Shown: piece by piece, positions 18,517 to 26,764 of the stretch
Layout of the letters: every line of letters starts with the position of its first letter
How positions within the stretch are numbered: the first letter of the stretch is position 1
Assembly (NCBI RefSeq): GCF_013167895.1
Contig: NZ_BLWC01000001.1
Coordinates: 5,270,001-5,334,000 of the forward strand
From: Streptomyces fulvorobeus
GTDB taxonomy: Bacteria > Actinomycetota > Actinomycetes > Streptomycetales > Streptomycetaceae
Length of the DNA stretch: 64,000 nucleotides
Direction of reading: 5' to 3'
Position numbers and translations under genes: made by a program
Notes under the pieces: model-generated
Database searches by the model: none
Told to the model about the DNA's origin: nothing
Seen by the model: only the letters and a program-made list of their open reading frames with translations

Positions 18517-19683
18517 ATGAGCACGTACCGCGACTTCGCACACCGCGGCTCCGCCCGCGCCACCGTCCTGAAGACCGTCGGCACGCGCGAGCGGCGCTCG
18601 CACCTGACGGCCCCCCGGGTGCCGACCGTCGGCATCGACATCGGCGGTACGAAGGTGATGGCCGGCGTCGTCGACGCGGACGGCAACATCCTGGAACAGC
18701 TGCGGACCGAGACGCCGGACAAGTCCAAGAGCCCCAAGGTCGTCGAGGACACCATCGTCGAGCTGGTCCTGGACCTCTCCGACCGGCACGACGTGCACGC
18801 CGTGGGCATCGGCGCGGCCGGCTGGGTCGACGCCGACCGCTCCAAGGTCCTGTTCGCCCCCCACCTCGCCTGGCGCGACGAACCGCTGCGCGACGCCATC
18901 GCCTCCCGCCTCGTCGTCCCCGTGATGGTCGACAACGACGCCAACACGGCCGCCTGGGCGGAGTGGCGCTTCGGCGCGGGCCGCGGTGAGGACCACCTCG
19001 TCATGATCACGCTGGGCACCGGGATCGGCGGCGCGATCCTGGAGGACGGACACGTCAAGCGCGGGAAGTACGGCGTCGCCGGTGAGTTCGGCCACATGCA
19101 GGTGGTACCGGGCGGCCACCGCTGCCCGTGCGGGAACCGCGGCTGCTGGGAGCAGTACAGCTCGGGCAACGCCCTCGTGCGCGAGGCCAGGGAAATGGCC
19201 GCCGCCGACTCCCCGGTGGCCCATTGCCTCATCGAGCGGGTCAAGGGCAACATCCCCGACATCACCGGACCGCTCATCACCGAACTGGCCCGCGAGGGCG
19301 ACGCGATGTGCGTCGAACTCCTCCAGGACATCGGCCAGTGGCTCGGCGTCGGCATCGCCAACCTCGCCGCCGCGCTCGACCCGTCCTGCTTCGTCATCGG
19401 CGGCGGCGTCAGCGCCGCGGACGACCTGCTGATCGGCCCCGCGCGCGACGCCTTCAAGCGGCACCTCACCGGCCGCGGCTACCGCCCCGAGGCCCGCATC
19501 GCGAAGGCACAGCTCGGCCCCGAGGCGGGTATGGTCGGCGCCGCGGACCTGGCACGCCTGGTCGCCCGCAGATTCCGCCGCGCCAACCGCCGCCGGGTCG
19601 AGCGGTACGAGCGGTACGCACAGATCTACGACCAGGCGGCGAGCACCATCCGCAGCACCCGGAGCGCCCGCACCCTGGAGTGA
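18517..19683 (+). CDS. ROK family sugar kinase
   Basis: 388 residues with no N-terminal DNA-binding domain. The ATP-binding motif is 'GIDIGGTKVMAGV' near residue 43, with catalytic 'DNDANTAAWAEW' near residue 145 and the ROK zinc motif 'CPCGNRGCWEQY' near residue 205. It phosphorylates a hexose or related sugar in the cytosol. Position 111 bp after the ABC operon suggests that it traps the imported substrate, as FrcK does in the fructose system. Confidence 0.9.
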   Translation: MSTYRDFAHRGSARATVLKTVGTRERRSHLTAPRVPTVGIDIGGTKVMAGVVDADGNILEQLRTETPDKSKSPKVVEDTIVELVLDLSDRHDVHAVGIGAAGWVDADRSKVLFAPHLAWRDEPLRDAIASRLVVPVMVDNDANTAAWAEWRFGAGRGEDHLVMITLGTGIGGAILEDGHVKRGKYGVAGEFGHMQVVPGGHRCPCGNRGCWEQYSSGNALVREAREMAAADSPVAHCLIERVKGNIPDITGPLITELAREGDAMCVELLQDIGQWLGVGIANLAAALDPSCFVIGGGVSAADDLLIGPARDAFKRHLTGRGYRPEARIAKAQLGPEAGMVGAADLARLVARRFRRANRRRVERYERYAQIYDQAASTIRSTRSARTLE

Positions 19684-19738
19684 CCGCGCCGCTCCGCCTT
19701 CCGCCCTCCGTATCCGCAGCACCTGGGGACCTCCGACC

Positions 19739-20335
19739 ATGACCGCAGCCGAGCACACCGCCGCGCCGCGCCAGGACTCGCCGTCCGGCGAAGGCGACGG
19801 CCCGCCCCCGCAGGACCGGCGCCGGATGATCCGCCGCCGGCTGATCACGGCGATCACGATCGTCCTGCTCATCGGCGTCCCGGCGGGCTACCTGGTGATC
19901 TCCGCGGGGCAGAGCCGCCGCTCAGGCAAGGACAAGGAGGCCGAGGCGGCGGCGCAGGGACTGCGCGAGGACTGGCCCTCCGGCATGCAGCGGCGGATCT
20001 TCGAGATCCCGATCCCCGGCAACGCGACGGGGGTCCAGTACTACGAGACCAACAACTGGAAGGCCAGCCGGATGTACGTGAAGTTCCGTACGACGTCGGC
20101 CGGGCTGGACCGCTTCCTGAGCGGCGTCGGAACGGGGCGGGCCGCCCTCGAACCCGGCGCGGTCACCATCAGTCCCCGGGACACGAAGATCACCGGCTGG
20201 TACTTCGGACCGGGTGTGTACTGGGCGGGGCTGACGCACACCAACAAGGATCCGCGCCCCACGCAGAACATCACCGTCAACATGACCGATCCGGCCGCCC
20301 CCGTCATCTACGTCGTGTCCGCGGCCACCCCCTGA
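19739..20335 (+). CDS. Membrane-anchored hypothetical protein
   Basis: 198 residues: a cytosolic, proline-rich N-terminus, one membrane segment (about residues 34-55, 'LITAITIVLLIGVPAGYLVIS') and an extracellular domain of about 140 residues with no motif I recognise. The extracellular part has many Thr/Tyr and a 'FGPGVYWAGLTHTNKDPRP' region, and ends in a beta-like 'APVIYVVSAATP'. It is 55 bp downstream of the kinase and may be transcribed with it, but no functional link is visible. Confidence 0.65.
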   Translation: MTAAEHTAAPRQDSPSGEGDGPPPQDRRRMIRRRLITAITIVLLIGVPAGYLVISAGQSRRSGKDKEAEAAAQGLREDWPSGMQRRIFEIPIPGNATGVQYYETNNWKASRMYVKFRTTSAGLDRFLSGVGTGRAALEPGAVTISPRDTKITGWYFGPGVYWAGLTHTNKDPRPTQNITVNMTDPAAPVIYVVSAATP

Positions 20336-20567
20336 GCCGGGACCGCACGGGCGGCTCCGCCGGACGTGACCTGTCCGGCATCCCCCAGTCGGACGAGAAG
20401 CTGTGGTGCGAAGACGCCGCTCACCCCCTCCATGGCCGGTGACGACTGTCTCTCCGCTGGACACGCGGAAATCTATGTCGGCTGGAGTAGACATTGGGTG
20501 GTGGTATGGCTATGGTTTCTCTCGTAGCCAGAGAGACAGCAGGGCCCGGCAGAGACGAACTGCCGGG

Positions 20568-20837
20568 GAGCAGTACCGCAGTTGTTGTGTGCAGCACGGT
20601 GCGGTGGCGGAGTTTCGAAGCCAGGGTGGTTGCAGGACGGCGACGGGGCTGGCGACCGGACCGGGGGGCCCGCAGTGATCAGGGGCCGCCGTGAGCAGTA
20701 CCGCAGTTGAGGTAGTTCTCAGCAGCCAGGACTGAGCAGCACCTCGGTGAAGGCGTCGGCTGCGGACGCGCGCACCGGGAGGTTCGGCAGTGGGGTTCCA
20801 AGCCAGAGCAGGCGCAGGACGGGCGACGGGGCTGGCT
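20568..20837. repeat. Diverged direct repeat in non-coding DNA
   Basis: GAGCAGTACCGCAGTTG occurs at 20568-20584 and again at 20693-20709. A second shared block (GAAGCCAGGG...GCAGGACGGCGACGGGGCTGGC) ends near 20653 and recurs, with small changes, ending near 20837. Order and sense are the same, so this is an old tandem duplication of a non-coding unit. Confidence 0.7.
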
Positions 20838-20864
20838 GCCGGAGAGTGGCGCTGACACAGGCCA

Positions 20865-20882
20865 CAGAGCCGTACGGCTCTG
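20865..20882. promoter_or_regulatory. 18-bp perfect palindrome
   Basis: CAGAGCCGTACGGCTCTG, fully self-complementary without spacer. It could be an operator or a stem in an RNA. Function unknown. Confidence 0.4.
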
Positions 20883-21102
20883 AGACAGGTGAGTGTTCCC
20901 AGAGGGAAGAACGGAGGAGGCGAACGCCATCAGGATCGCCCGGGCGGATGTTGTGGGCCCGGGTACCGCAGGACATCGATAGTGAGGTGGTCTCCGGTCA
21001 AGCAACCGCGATCCCCGTACCCCCGACATCATGCAGGTCGGGGCCACGGAAACAGCAGGCCGACGCAGGACCAAGGTCGGCAGATGGTGTAGCAGTTCCT
21101 TC

Positions 21103-21134
21103 GGGGCCCTGGTGTCATAGGACACCAGGGCCCC
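21103..21134 (+). terminator. 14-bp hairpin before MerR-like gene
   Basis: GGGGCCCTGGTGTC (21103-21116), loop ATAG, GACACCAGGGCCCC (21121-21134). The perfect stem ends only 27 bases before the GTG of the next gene, so it could be an attenuator within a leader rather than a simple terminator. Confidence 0.6.
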
Positions 21135-21161
21135 TCCAACGCGTTCCCCGGAGAGATGCAC

Positions 21162-21497
21162 GTGACAGCAGACGACCCGGTCAGCCGTCTCGACGACGAC
21201 GACTACCCCGCCTACACCATGGGCCGGGCCGCCGAAATGCTCGGCACCACCCAGAGCTTCCTCCGCGCCATCGGCGAAGCCCGCCTCATCACCCCGCTCC
21301 GCTCCCCGGGCGGACACCGCCGCTACTCCCGCTACCAGCTGCGCATCGCCGCCCGCGCCCGCGAACTCGTCGACCAGGGCACCCCCATCGACGCCGCCTG
21401 CCGCATCGTCATCCTCGAGGACCAGCTCCAGGAAGCCCAGCGCATCAACGCCGAACACCACCGCCCCACCGGGCCGTCCGGTCCGCCCGCGGTCTGA
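21162..21497 (+). CDS. MerR-like helix-turn-helix protein
   Basis: 111 residues. A MerR-type HTH covers about residues 15-65 ('YTMGRAAEMLGTTQSFLRAI', 'SPGGHRRYSRYQLRIAARA'), followed by a short helical tail. There is no ligand-binding domain, as in BldC-like small regulators. GTG 21162 is preferred over ATG 21156 because GGAGAG lies 6 bases upstream of it. A 14-bp hairpin sits just upstream, and the cold-shock and DEAD-box genes follow, so it may belong to a cold- or stress-responsive block. Confidence 0.75.
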   Translation: MTADDPVSRLDDDDYPAYTMGRAAEMLGTTQSFLRAIGEARLITPLRSPGGHRRYSRYQLRIAARARELVDQGTPIDAACRIVILEDQLQEAQRINAEHHRPTGPSGPPAV

Positions 21498-21574
21498 GGC
21501 CGAGCCCCCGCCGGGCGCCGGTGGTTCCCGCACGCACTCTCGGGGCCTGACGTCCGCAGTCGTCAGGTCCTCCT

Positions 21575-21597
21575 CGCCCACGCCTTCGGCGTGGGCG
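21575..21597 (+). terminator. Hairpin after MerR-like gene
   Basis: CGCCCACGCC (21575-21584), loop TTC, GGCGTGGGCG (21588-21597). The 10-bp perfect stem is well placed to end the MerR-like transcript. Confidence 0.6.
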
Positions 21598-21897
21598 CTC
21601 TGCTGTGCCGCCCGCCGGTTCCGCGACTGCCCTTCTTGTTGAAACGCTGCGCTGCGGGCGGGGAGATATCTATGACCGTGAGGTGAGGGTTTAACGCGCC
21701 ATGCCGGGAGTGTTTATAGCGCACCTAGGAGAGAGCAGTTATCTACCGTGCCTGCTCCATTACTTCGTGCTACTGTCGGGCTCCGTTGCAGTTTTGATTC
21801 CCATGAACTGCGAGCGCGCCTTCGCCGGTACTACCGGCCTCTGGAAGCGCTTTGTATTGCCGGTCATTCGCCGGTCGGGCCCCGAAGGAGACATGGC
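21598..21897 (+). promoter_or_regulatory. Promoter and leader of the cold-shock gene
   Basis: 300 bases without a gene and clearly more AT-rich than the surroundings, as expected for a promoter and 5' untranslated region. It contains a small hairpin GCCGGT-ACT-ACCGGC (21824-21838) and an AAGGAG (21885-21890) that sets the csp start. A long structured leader is typical of cold-shock genes; the transcription start is not determinable by eye. Confidence 0.45.
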
Positions 21898-22101
21898 GTG
21901 GCATCAGGCACCGTGAAGTGGTTCAACGCGGCCAGGGGTTTCGGTTTCATCGAGCAGGATGGTGGTGGTGCTGACGTGTTCGCCCACTTCTCCAACTTTG
22001 CCGCGCAGGGCTTGCGTGAGCTGCTCGAAGGCCAGAAGGTCGTCTTCGACATCGCGCCGGGCCAGAAGAGCCTGATGGCCGAGAACATCGTTCCCGCCTG
22101 A
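21898..22101 (+). CDS. Cold-shock protein, CspA family
   Basis: 67 residues making one cold-shock domain with RNP1 'GFGFIEQ' near residue 15 and RNP2 'VFAHFS' near residue 28, the usual size. It acts as an RNA chaperone. GTG 21898 follows AAGGAG by 7 bases; the ATG 3 bases earlier is out of frame and ends after 7 codons. A 21-bp hairpin directly follows the stop. Confidence 0.95.
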   Translation: MASGTVKWFNAARGFGFIEQDGGGADVFAHFSNFAAQGLRELLEGQKVVFDIAPGQKSLMAENIVPA

Positions 22102-22115
22102 CGCCGACGCGTACT

Positions 22116-22160
22116 CCGTAGCTGGGGCCCGCACCCCACGGGTGCGGGCCCCAGCTACGG
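22116..22160 (+). terminator. 21-bp perfect hairpin after csp
   Basis: Stem 22116-22136 and 22140-22160 with a 3-base CAC loop; all 21 base pairs match. One of the strongest hairpins in the window and clearly the csp terminator. Confidence 0.8.
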
Positions 22161-22416
22161 ACATTCCCACGTCGGTGTCCCTGGGCGCCGGCTGTGTCCC
22201 TTCAGGGCCTGTGCCTCTTCGGAGCCGCGACCGGTCGGTGCCCCGGATTTCTCGTCCGTACGACGTCACCCGTTTCATCGCCTTCGTATCGCGCCAGGCT
22301 CACTGTAGGCCGCATTCTTTTCAGCAGTCCATTCGGTCCGTTTCTCGTGATTCCCCGCACCGTTTCTCCGTTGCGGGAATTCCTTGGTACGTGCCGTGTA
22401 TCAAGGAAGTTTCTCG

Positions 22417-23487
22417 ATGAACCTCACACGTACGGACAACAGTCCCTCCAGCCGCGGCCGTGCCGGCGGTCTCGCTCTCGGCCCCGACGCCGGTTCGCGG
22501 CGGGGCGCACGCCTCGGCATGTCCGCCCCGAGCCGTTCAGGTGGTCCGAGCCGGTCGGGCGGACACGGCCGGCGGCCCGCGGTGGCCCAGGGAGAGTTCG
22601 CCCGGTCGAGGACGGTCTCTCCCACGCCGCCCGTGGTCGAGGCGTTCGCCGACCTGGACATGCCCGAGCAGCTGCTTGCGGCGCTGACCGCGCAGGGCGT
22701 GCGCGTCCCCTTCCCGATCCAGGGCGCGACCCTGCCCGACACCCTCGCGGGCCGCGATGTCCTGGGGCGCGGGCGCACCGGCTCCGGCAAGACCCTCGCC
22801 TACGGCCTCGCTCTTCTCGCCCGTACCGCCGGACAGCGCGCCGAGCCCCGCCGGCCGCTGGCCCTGGTCCTCGTGCCGACGCGTGAACTCGCCCAGCAGG
22901 TGACCGACGCGCTCACCCCGTATGCCCGCTCGGTGAGGCTGCGCCTGACCACCGTCGTCGGCGGAATGCCGATCGGCAGGCAGGCCAACGCGCTGCGCGG
23001 TGGCGCCGAGGTCGTCGTCGCGACGCCGGGCCGGCTCAATGACCTCATCGACCGCGGTGACTGCCTGCTGGACCAGGTCGCGGTCACCGTCCTGGACGAG
23101 GCCGATCAGATGGCCGGCATGGGTTTCATGCCCCAGGTGGCAGAGGTGCTGGGCCAGGTCCGCCCCGAGGGTCAGCGGATGCTGTTCTCCGCGACCCTCG
23201 ACCATGACGTCGACCGCCTGGTGCGCCGCTACTTCACCGACCTGGTCGTCCACTCCGTCGACCCCTCCGCTGCGGTCACCACGACGGAACGTCACGTGCC
23301 GCACGTCCACGGCGCCGACAAGCACCGTAGGACGACGCGGATCGCGGCGCGCGAAGGCCGGGTGGTCACGTTCGTGGACACCGGGCGGGCCGTGGACGAG
23401 CCCACCGGCCACCTGCCGGCCGACGGCGTACAGGCGGCCGGTCCGCACGGCGGGAAGTCGCAGCCCGTCTTCGATGCGGCGGCCTGA
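22417..23487 (+). CDS. DEAD-box RNA helicase, C-terminally truncated
   Basis: The first RecA domain is complete: Q motif 'FPIQGATLPDTLAGRD', Walker A 'GRTGSGKT', 'VPTRELAQQV', 'TPGRLND', 'LDEADQM' and 'LFSATLDHD'. The frame then ends after 'HGGKSQPVFDAAA', at about residue 356, where streptomycete homologues (about 480-500 residues) begin the second RecA domain with motifs IV-VI. No in-frame or out-of-frame remainder follows, since the CBS gene begins 47 bases later, so the loss is a real deletion and not a frameshift. The last 50 residues also look degraded. The product cannot unwind RNA alone and is probably non-functional. Confidence 0.85.
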   Translation: MNLTRTDNSPSSRGRAGGLALGPDAGSRRGARLGMSAPSRSGGPSRSGGHGRRPAVAQGEFARSRTVSPTPPVVEAFADLDMPEQLLAALTAQGVRVPFPIQGATLPDTLAGRDVLGRGRTGSGKTLAYGLALLARTAGQRAEPRRPLALVLVPTRELAQQVTDALTPYARSVRLRLTTVVGGMPIGRQANALRGGAEVVVATPGRLNDLIDRGDCLLDQVAVTVLDEADQMAGMGFMPQVAEVLGQVRPEGQRMLFSATLDHDVDRLVRRYFTDLVVHSVDPSAAVTTTERHVPHVHGADKHRRTTRIAAREGRVVTFVDTGRAVDEPTGHLPADGVQAAGPHGGKSQPVFDAAA

Positions 23488-23533
23488 GAACTTCGTGATC
23501 CGGAAGCTGACCCACTCTTGCAGGAGGCACCTT

Positions 23534-23938
23534 TTGACCCTGGTCCAGATGCAGCCCCGCTCCACCGATGCCACTGCCGTACCCAGGACGGTGGCCGACG
23601 CCATGGACACCGCGGGACCGCAGGTCTGCGACGACATGACCGTCGAGGTGGCCCTGTCCGTCATGGCCAGTGCCCGAACCGGGCATCTGCTGGTCTGCGA
23701 CGACAGCGGCCGGTGTGTCGCGCTGGTCACCCGGGCTCAGCTCACAGCAGCCCATGACGGCTCCGCGTACTCGGACAGGGTTCAGCTGCGGGACATCCTC
23801 GGCGACCGGGGACCGTTCACCTCCCCTGTGACCACCATGGCCGAAGCCGGCCACATGATGCGCTACAACCAGGTCGATGCCCTGCCAGTGGTCGACGAAC
23901 ACGGCAGCGCCTTGGGCGTCCTCGCTCTCGCCCGCTGA
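23534..23938 (+). CDS. CBS domain protein
   Basis: 134 residues consisting of a pair of CBS motifs (about 20-70 and 85-134, 'VEVALSVMASARTGHLLVCDDSG' and 'VDALPVVDEHGSALGVLAL', each only cited in part). Such pairs bind adenosyl nucleotides and sense energy state. The start is TTG at 23534, with AGGAGG about 7 bases upstream; no ATG fits. It is directly downstream of the truncated helicase and probably in its operon. Confidence 0.8.
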   Translation: MTLVQMQPRSTDATAVPRTVADAMDTAGPQVCDDMTVEVALSVMASARTGHLLVCDDSGRCVALVTRAQLTAAHDGSAYSDRVQLRDILGDRGPFTSPVTTMAEAGHMMRYNQVDALPVVDEHGSALGVLALAR

Positions 23939-23993
23939 ACCGCCTCAACCGCATCAGAACACCCCCCTTTCGCTCCTCTCCCTGTGAGGCATC

Positions 23994-24305
23994 ATGCGCT
24001 GTGTCATCGCCCGCCTCCCCTTCGATCTCACCAAGGGCGGCGTCCTGGAGTCGATGAAGGGCATCAAGCCCGAGCAGGCGTCCGGCGAGTCCGTGATCAT
24101 CGGCCGACGCACCTACCCCGTCAAGCAGGTCGGCCAGGTCGTCACACGTCAGGACCGCCGCGACTTCAGCGCCGGTGAGGTCGTCCGAGCCATGACCCAG
24201 CTCGGCTTCACCTGTCGCGGCGTTCCCCAGGCCCCCGCGCTCACCCGCGTTCTCAACCCCTTGCAACACGCGTCCGCGATGCTCGGTGCCCCTGCGGCAG
24301 CCTGA
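23994..24305 (+). CDS. SCO5918-like protein
   Basis: 103 residues of a small protein family found next to cold-shock/DEAD-box genes in streptomycetes (recalled synteny with the SCO5918-SCO5921 block). Conserved features are 'MRCVIARLPFDLTKGGVL' and 'IGRRTYPVKQVGQVVTRQDRRDF'. Function unknown; the context suggests RNA metabolism or cold adaptation. Confidence 0.75.
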   Translation: MRCVIARLPFDLTKGGVLESMKGIKPEQASGESVIIGRRTYPVKQVGQVVTRQDRRDFSAGEVVRAMTQLGFTCRGVPQAPALTRVLNPLQHASAMLGAPAAA

Positions 24306-24427
24306 CCCCCACCGCGTACCGGTCTTCCTCGGGGCGGCAGCGGGTCAGTGGTCGCAGTGGCGGCGGTGAGGCCCTGTCGCCGGTCCGACGCGCCCGCTCG
24401 TCGTGCGACGAACCGGGCCGGGCGACC

Positions 24428-25714
24428 TCACCTTCGAGGATCAGCGGGCCCTGGGGGAGAGGTGTGCTGTCCGACGGTGTGCTGTCCGACCGTGGGGGAC
24501 GCTTCGGTGAGGTCGGCGCCGTGGTCGGCGTCGCGGCGGGTGGACTCGATGCCGTACCAGTCCAGGCACATCACGGTGGCGTCGTCCTGCAGGAGCCCGT
24601 CGTGGGCGTGGACGACATGCTCGATCAGTACACGGGCGGCCTCCCGTGGGTGCAGGTCCTGGGTGTTCTCGATCAGGGCGGGCAGATCGAGGCCGGCGGC
24701 GCTGCGCTCCAGCATCCCGTCGGTGAGCATGACCAGCCGGTCCCCGGCCCGCAGGTCCAAGGGCTGGACCGTGTAGGTGTGCGGGGCCAGGAGGCCGAAG
24801 GGCATGTCGATGCTCGGCACGATCTCCTCGACCTTTCCCTCGCGCAGGCGCAGGGGCCAGGGGTGGCCCGCGTTGATGAACTCGGTTCGGCCGTCGTGCA
24901 GGCTGATACGCAGCAGTTGTCCGGTGACGTAGCGGCCGCCGCTGTGCGCGGCCACGGCCTGGTCGGCGATCCGAGCCTGTTCGGCGAGGCCGGCTCCCTG
25001 CCTGCGGGCGCGACGCAGTGCGCTCACGAGGAGGGTGGCGAGGAGGGCGGCGTCCACGTCGTGCCCCATGGCGTCGGTGACGGACAGCTGGACGTGGTCA
25101 CGGTCTATGACGTAGTCGAAGGTGTCGCCGCCGACGAACTCGGCCGGTTCCAAGGCGCCGGCGACCGCGAACTGGGCGGCTTCGCAGGCGAGCGACGTGG
25201 GCAGCAGCCGGTGCTGGATCTCGGCGGCCAGGCTCAGCGGGGTGGTGCGCCGGCCCCACTGGTACAGGTCGGTGAAGGGCCGGTTGGCGATGATGATGTA
25301 GGCCAGGGCGTGCGCGCTCCGGCTGATCTTCTGCAGGCTGTTCGGGCCGGGGTGGTGGGGCAGATAGAGCTCCAGCAGTCCGAGCGCGTCCCCGCGGTTG
25401 GTGACCGCGGCGATCACCCGGGTCCAGGCACCGTCCCCTACGCGTTCCACATGCGGTCGTTGAGTCCGGATCACCTTGTCGTACACGGTGCCGGAGACGG
25501 CGATCGGATCTGCGGGACGGTCCAGGTCGATGTCGTCCGTGGTGCCCAGGCGGACGACGGAGCTGCCGGTGAAGTCGGTGATCAGGAACGACACGGACCG
25601 GGCCCCGAGCTGTCTTCGGAGAGCCGCGGATATGACGTCGACGGACTCCACCGGCGGTGCGGCCTCCGCCGCGGCCAGTGCCTCACCCAGTTCGTCCGTT
25701 CCGAAGTCCCGCAT
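24428..25714 (-). CDS. PP2C/SpoIIE-type protein phosphatase
   Basis: 428 residues. An N-terminal GAF-like sensory part (about 20-165) is followed by a SpoIIE/PP2C catalytic domain (about 190-390). Metal-binding acidic motifs include 'FVGGDTFDYV', 'VTDAMGHDVDAALLATL', 'FINAGHPWPL' and 'MLTDGMLER'. The usual partners are anti-anti-sigma factors, but none is adjacent. The ATG at 25714 has GGGGG just upstream; the open frame upstream is low-complexity. The C-terminal tail carries a short duplicated 'TVGQH' unit from a small tandem repeat. Confidence 0.9.
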   Translation of the reverse strand: MRDFGTDELGEALAAAEAAPPVESVDVISAALRRQLGARSVSFLITDFTGSSVVRLGTTDDIDLDRPADPIAVSGTVYDKVIRTQRPHVERVGDGAWTRVIAAVTNRGDALGLLELYLPHHPGPNSLQKISRSAHALAYIIIANRPFTDLYQWGRRTTPLSLAAEIQHRLLPTSLACEAAQFAVAGALEPAEFVGGDTFDYVIDRDHVQLSVTDAMGHDVDAALLATLLVSALRRARRQGAGLAEQARIADQAVAAHSGGRYVTGQLLRISLHDGRTEFINAGHPWPLRLREGKVEEIVPSIDMPFGLLAPHTYTVQPLDLRAGDRLVMLTDGMLERSAAGLDLPALIENTQDLHPREAARVLIEHVVHAHDGLLQDDATVMCLDWYGIESTRRDADHGADLTEASPTVGQHTVGQHTSPPGPADPRR

Positions 25715-26107
25715 GGGAGCCCCCCTTCCCGCTCTCGTGCCGCCCCAGAGCGTATGCCCGGTGACACGGCTTCGCTGGCGAGCACGAGAAGGCAAGCTAC
25801 CCCACCGCGGGACGGGGTTCACCCCTCGGCCGAGGGGAGTGCCGAGGCGGGTCCGGGAGATGCGGTGGGCGGCACCGTGGTGCGTACCCGGTCCTCGGGG
25901 CGGCGGTCGGCGTGGGGCCGTCAGCGGAGGCGAGAGGCGACCCTTCCAGGGGAGGTCCAGCGGCAGGTCCAGGGGGAGATCCCGAGGCACGGGAGGAGAC
26001 CGGGGTGGTGCCGTGACCGGCTTCCCGGGCTGCCGCGGGCGCGGCGCGGGCCCGGGTGGTGAAGGGGCCGGGGTACACCAGCGAGGCGTGCATCACTCCG
26101 GGCCCCT
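25715..26107. other. Intergenic, no gene seen
   Basis: Holds the phosphatase promoter near 25740 and otherwise only shadow frames. I see no RNA or repeat. Confidence 0.4.
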
Positions 26108-26368
26108 TCAGTCGTACCGACGCGGCTGCGGCTCCCACGGGAGGTCCGCTGACAGGTGGAGCCGGCGCAGTGTGCTTTCCGTCTCGCGTCTGAAGTGTTC
26201 GACGGACACCAGGCGCTGCCACAGCGGGTCGGGGTGGCAGGGGATGGTGGCACCCCGGGCCGTCCACTCCTCGGCGAGCCGACTGTAAAGAGGCGTATTC
26301 CGGTTCGCGGATTCCTCGGAGCCCGGCCCACTGGCGTGAGCCGGGCTGCGGGAAGGTCCTCGGCGCAT
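26108..26368 (-). CDS. Hypothetical small protein
   Basis: About 86 residues from an ATG at 26368. The C-terminal 60 residues look like real protein ('LYSRLAEEWTARGATIPCHP', then 'LWQRLVSVEHFRRETE', 'TLRRLHLSADLPWEP'), with an amphipathic helical character. The N-terminal part is weak and there is no clear ribosome-binding site. It could be a small streptomycete protein or a gene fragment; no family is recognised. Confidence 0.35.
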   Translation of the reverse strand: MRRGPSRSPAHASGPGSEESANRNTPLYSRLAEEWTARGATIPCHPDPLWQRLVSVEHFRRETESTLRRLHLSADLPWEPQPRRYD

Positions 26369-26764
26369 TTGTTCCGGGAGACGAGCACCCGCTCTGCGCT
26401 TGCCGCTGCCGGCCGGTGCGCTGCGGATGGAGTCCGCCCAATGATCATCCGTCACATTGGTCAGAACGATTCGTCCACCCCTTCGGACACTGTCCCCCCG
26501 GGTATTACGACTGGTCCGCGAGCGTCGACCCCCTCCGGAGCCCGCGCTCTTGAAACCCCGGAAGGTGAAGGAGTTGGCTGTCCGGCGGCGCAGCGGATAA
26601 GTTCTGCGGCACGGACAGATGCGGTACGCCGGTGTCTTCAGGCGGATGCGCGCATCGATGTAAGGGGCGTGTCGCCCGGGGTGACGTACGAACGGCTCGC
26701 CGGGGAAGTCTGCCAACAGGAGCCGGACGTCGGCCCATGGCACGAGGGGGGACACGCACGCCTG
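26369..26764. other. Intergenic, no gene seen
   Basis: Region upstream of the YihY gene. It is somewhat more AT-rich than coding DNA around 26440-26500. No repeat, hairpin or RNA gene was recognised. Confidence 0.4.

Larger units (their letters stand above)
20336..21161. other. Non-coding stretch, possible structured RNA or long leader
   Basis: 826 bases with no convincing gene. The stretch has a pair of diverged repeats (20568-20837), an 18-bp perfect palindrome (20865-20882), a 7-bp stem CCCCGAC/GTCGGGG (21021-21043) and a 14-bp perfect hairpin (21103-21134) just before the MerR-like gene. Short frames here (for example 20494-20694) have atypical composition. It looks like a transcribed, structured leader or a separate small RNA. 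Confidence 0.45.

Noticed and set aside
17422..19872. An 816-codon open frame on the minus strand across the ABC-ATPase and kinase genes
   Set aside because: It is antisense to two clearly recognisable genes, has no family features and no ribosome-binding site; long shadow frames are usual at this GC content.
20494..20694. A 66-codon frame in the non-coding stretch
   Set aside because: Composition and lack of a ribosome-binding site argue against it, and the region carries non-coding repeats and hairpins.
25715..25990. Extension of the PP2C phosphatase upstream of ATG 25714
   Set aside because: The added residues are proline/arginine-rich, and a good ribosome-binding site supports 25714.
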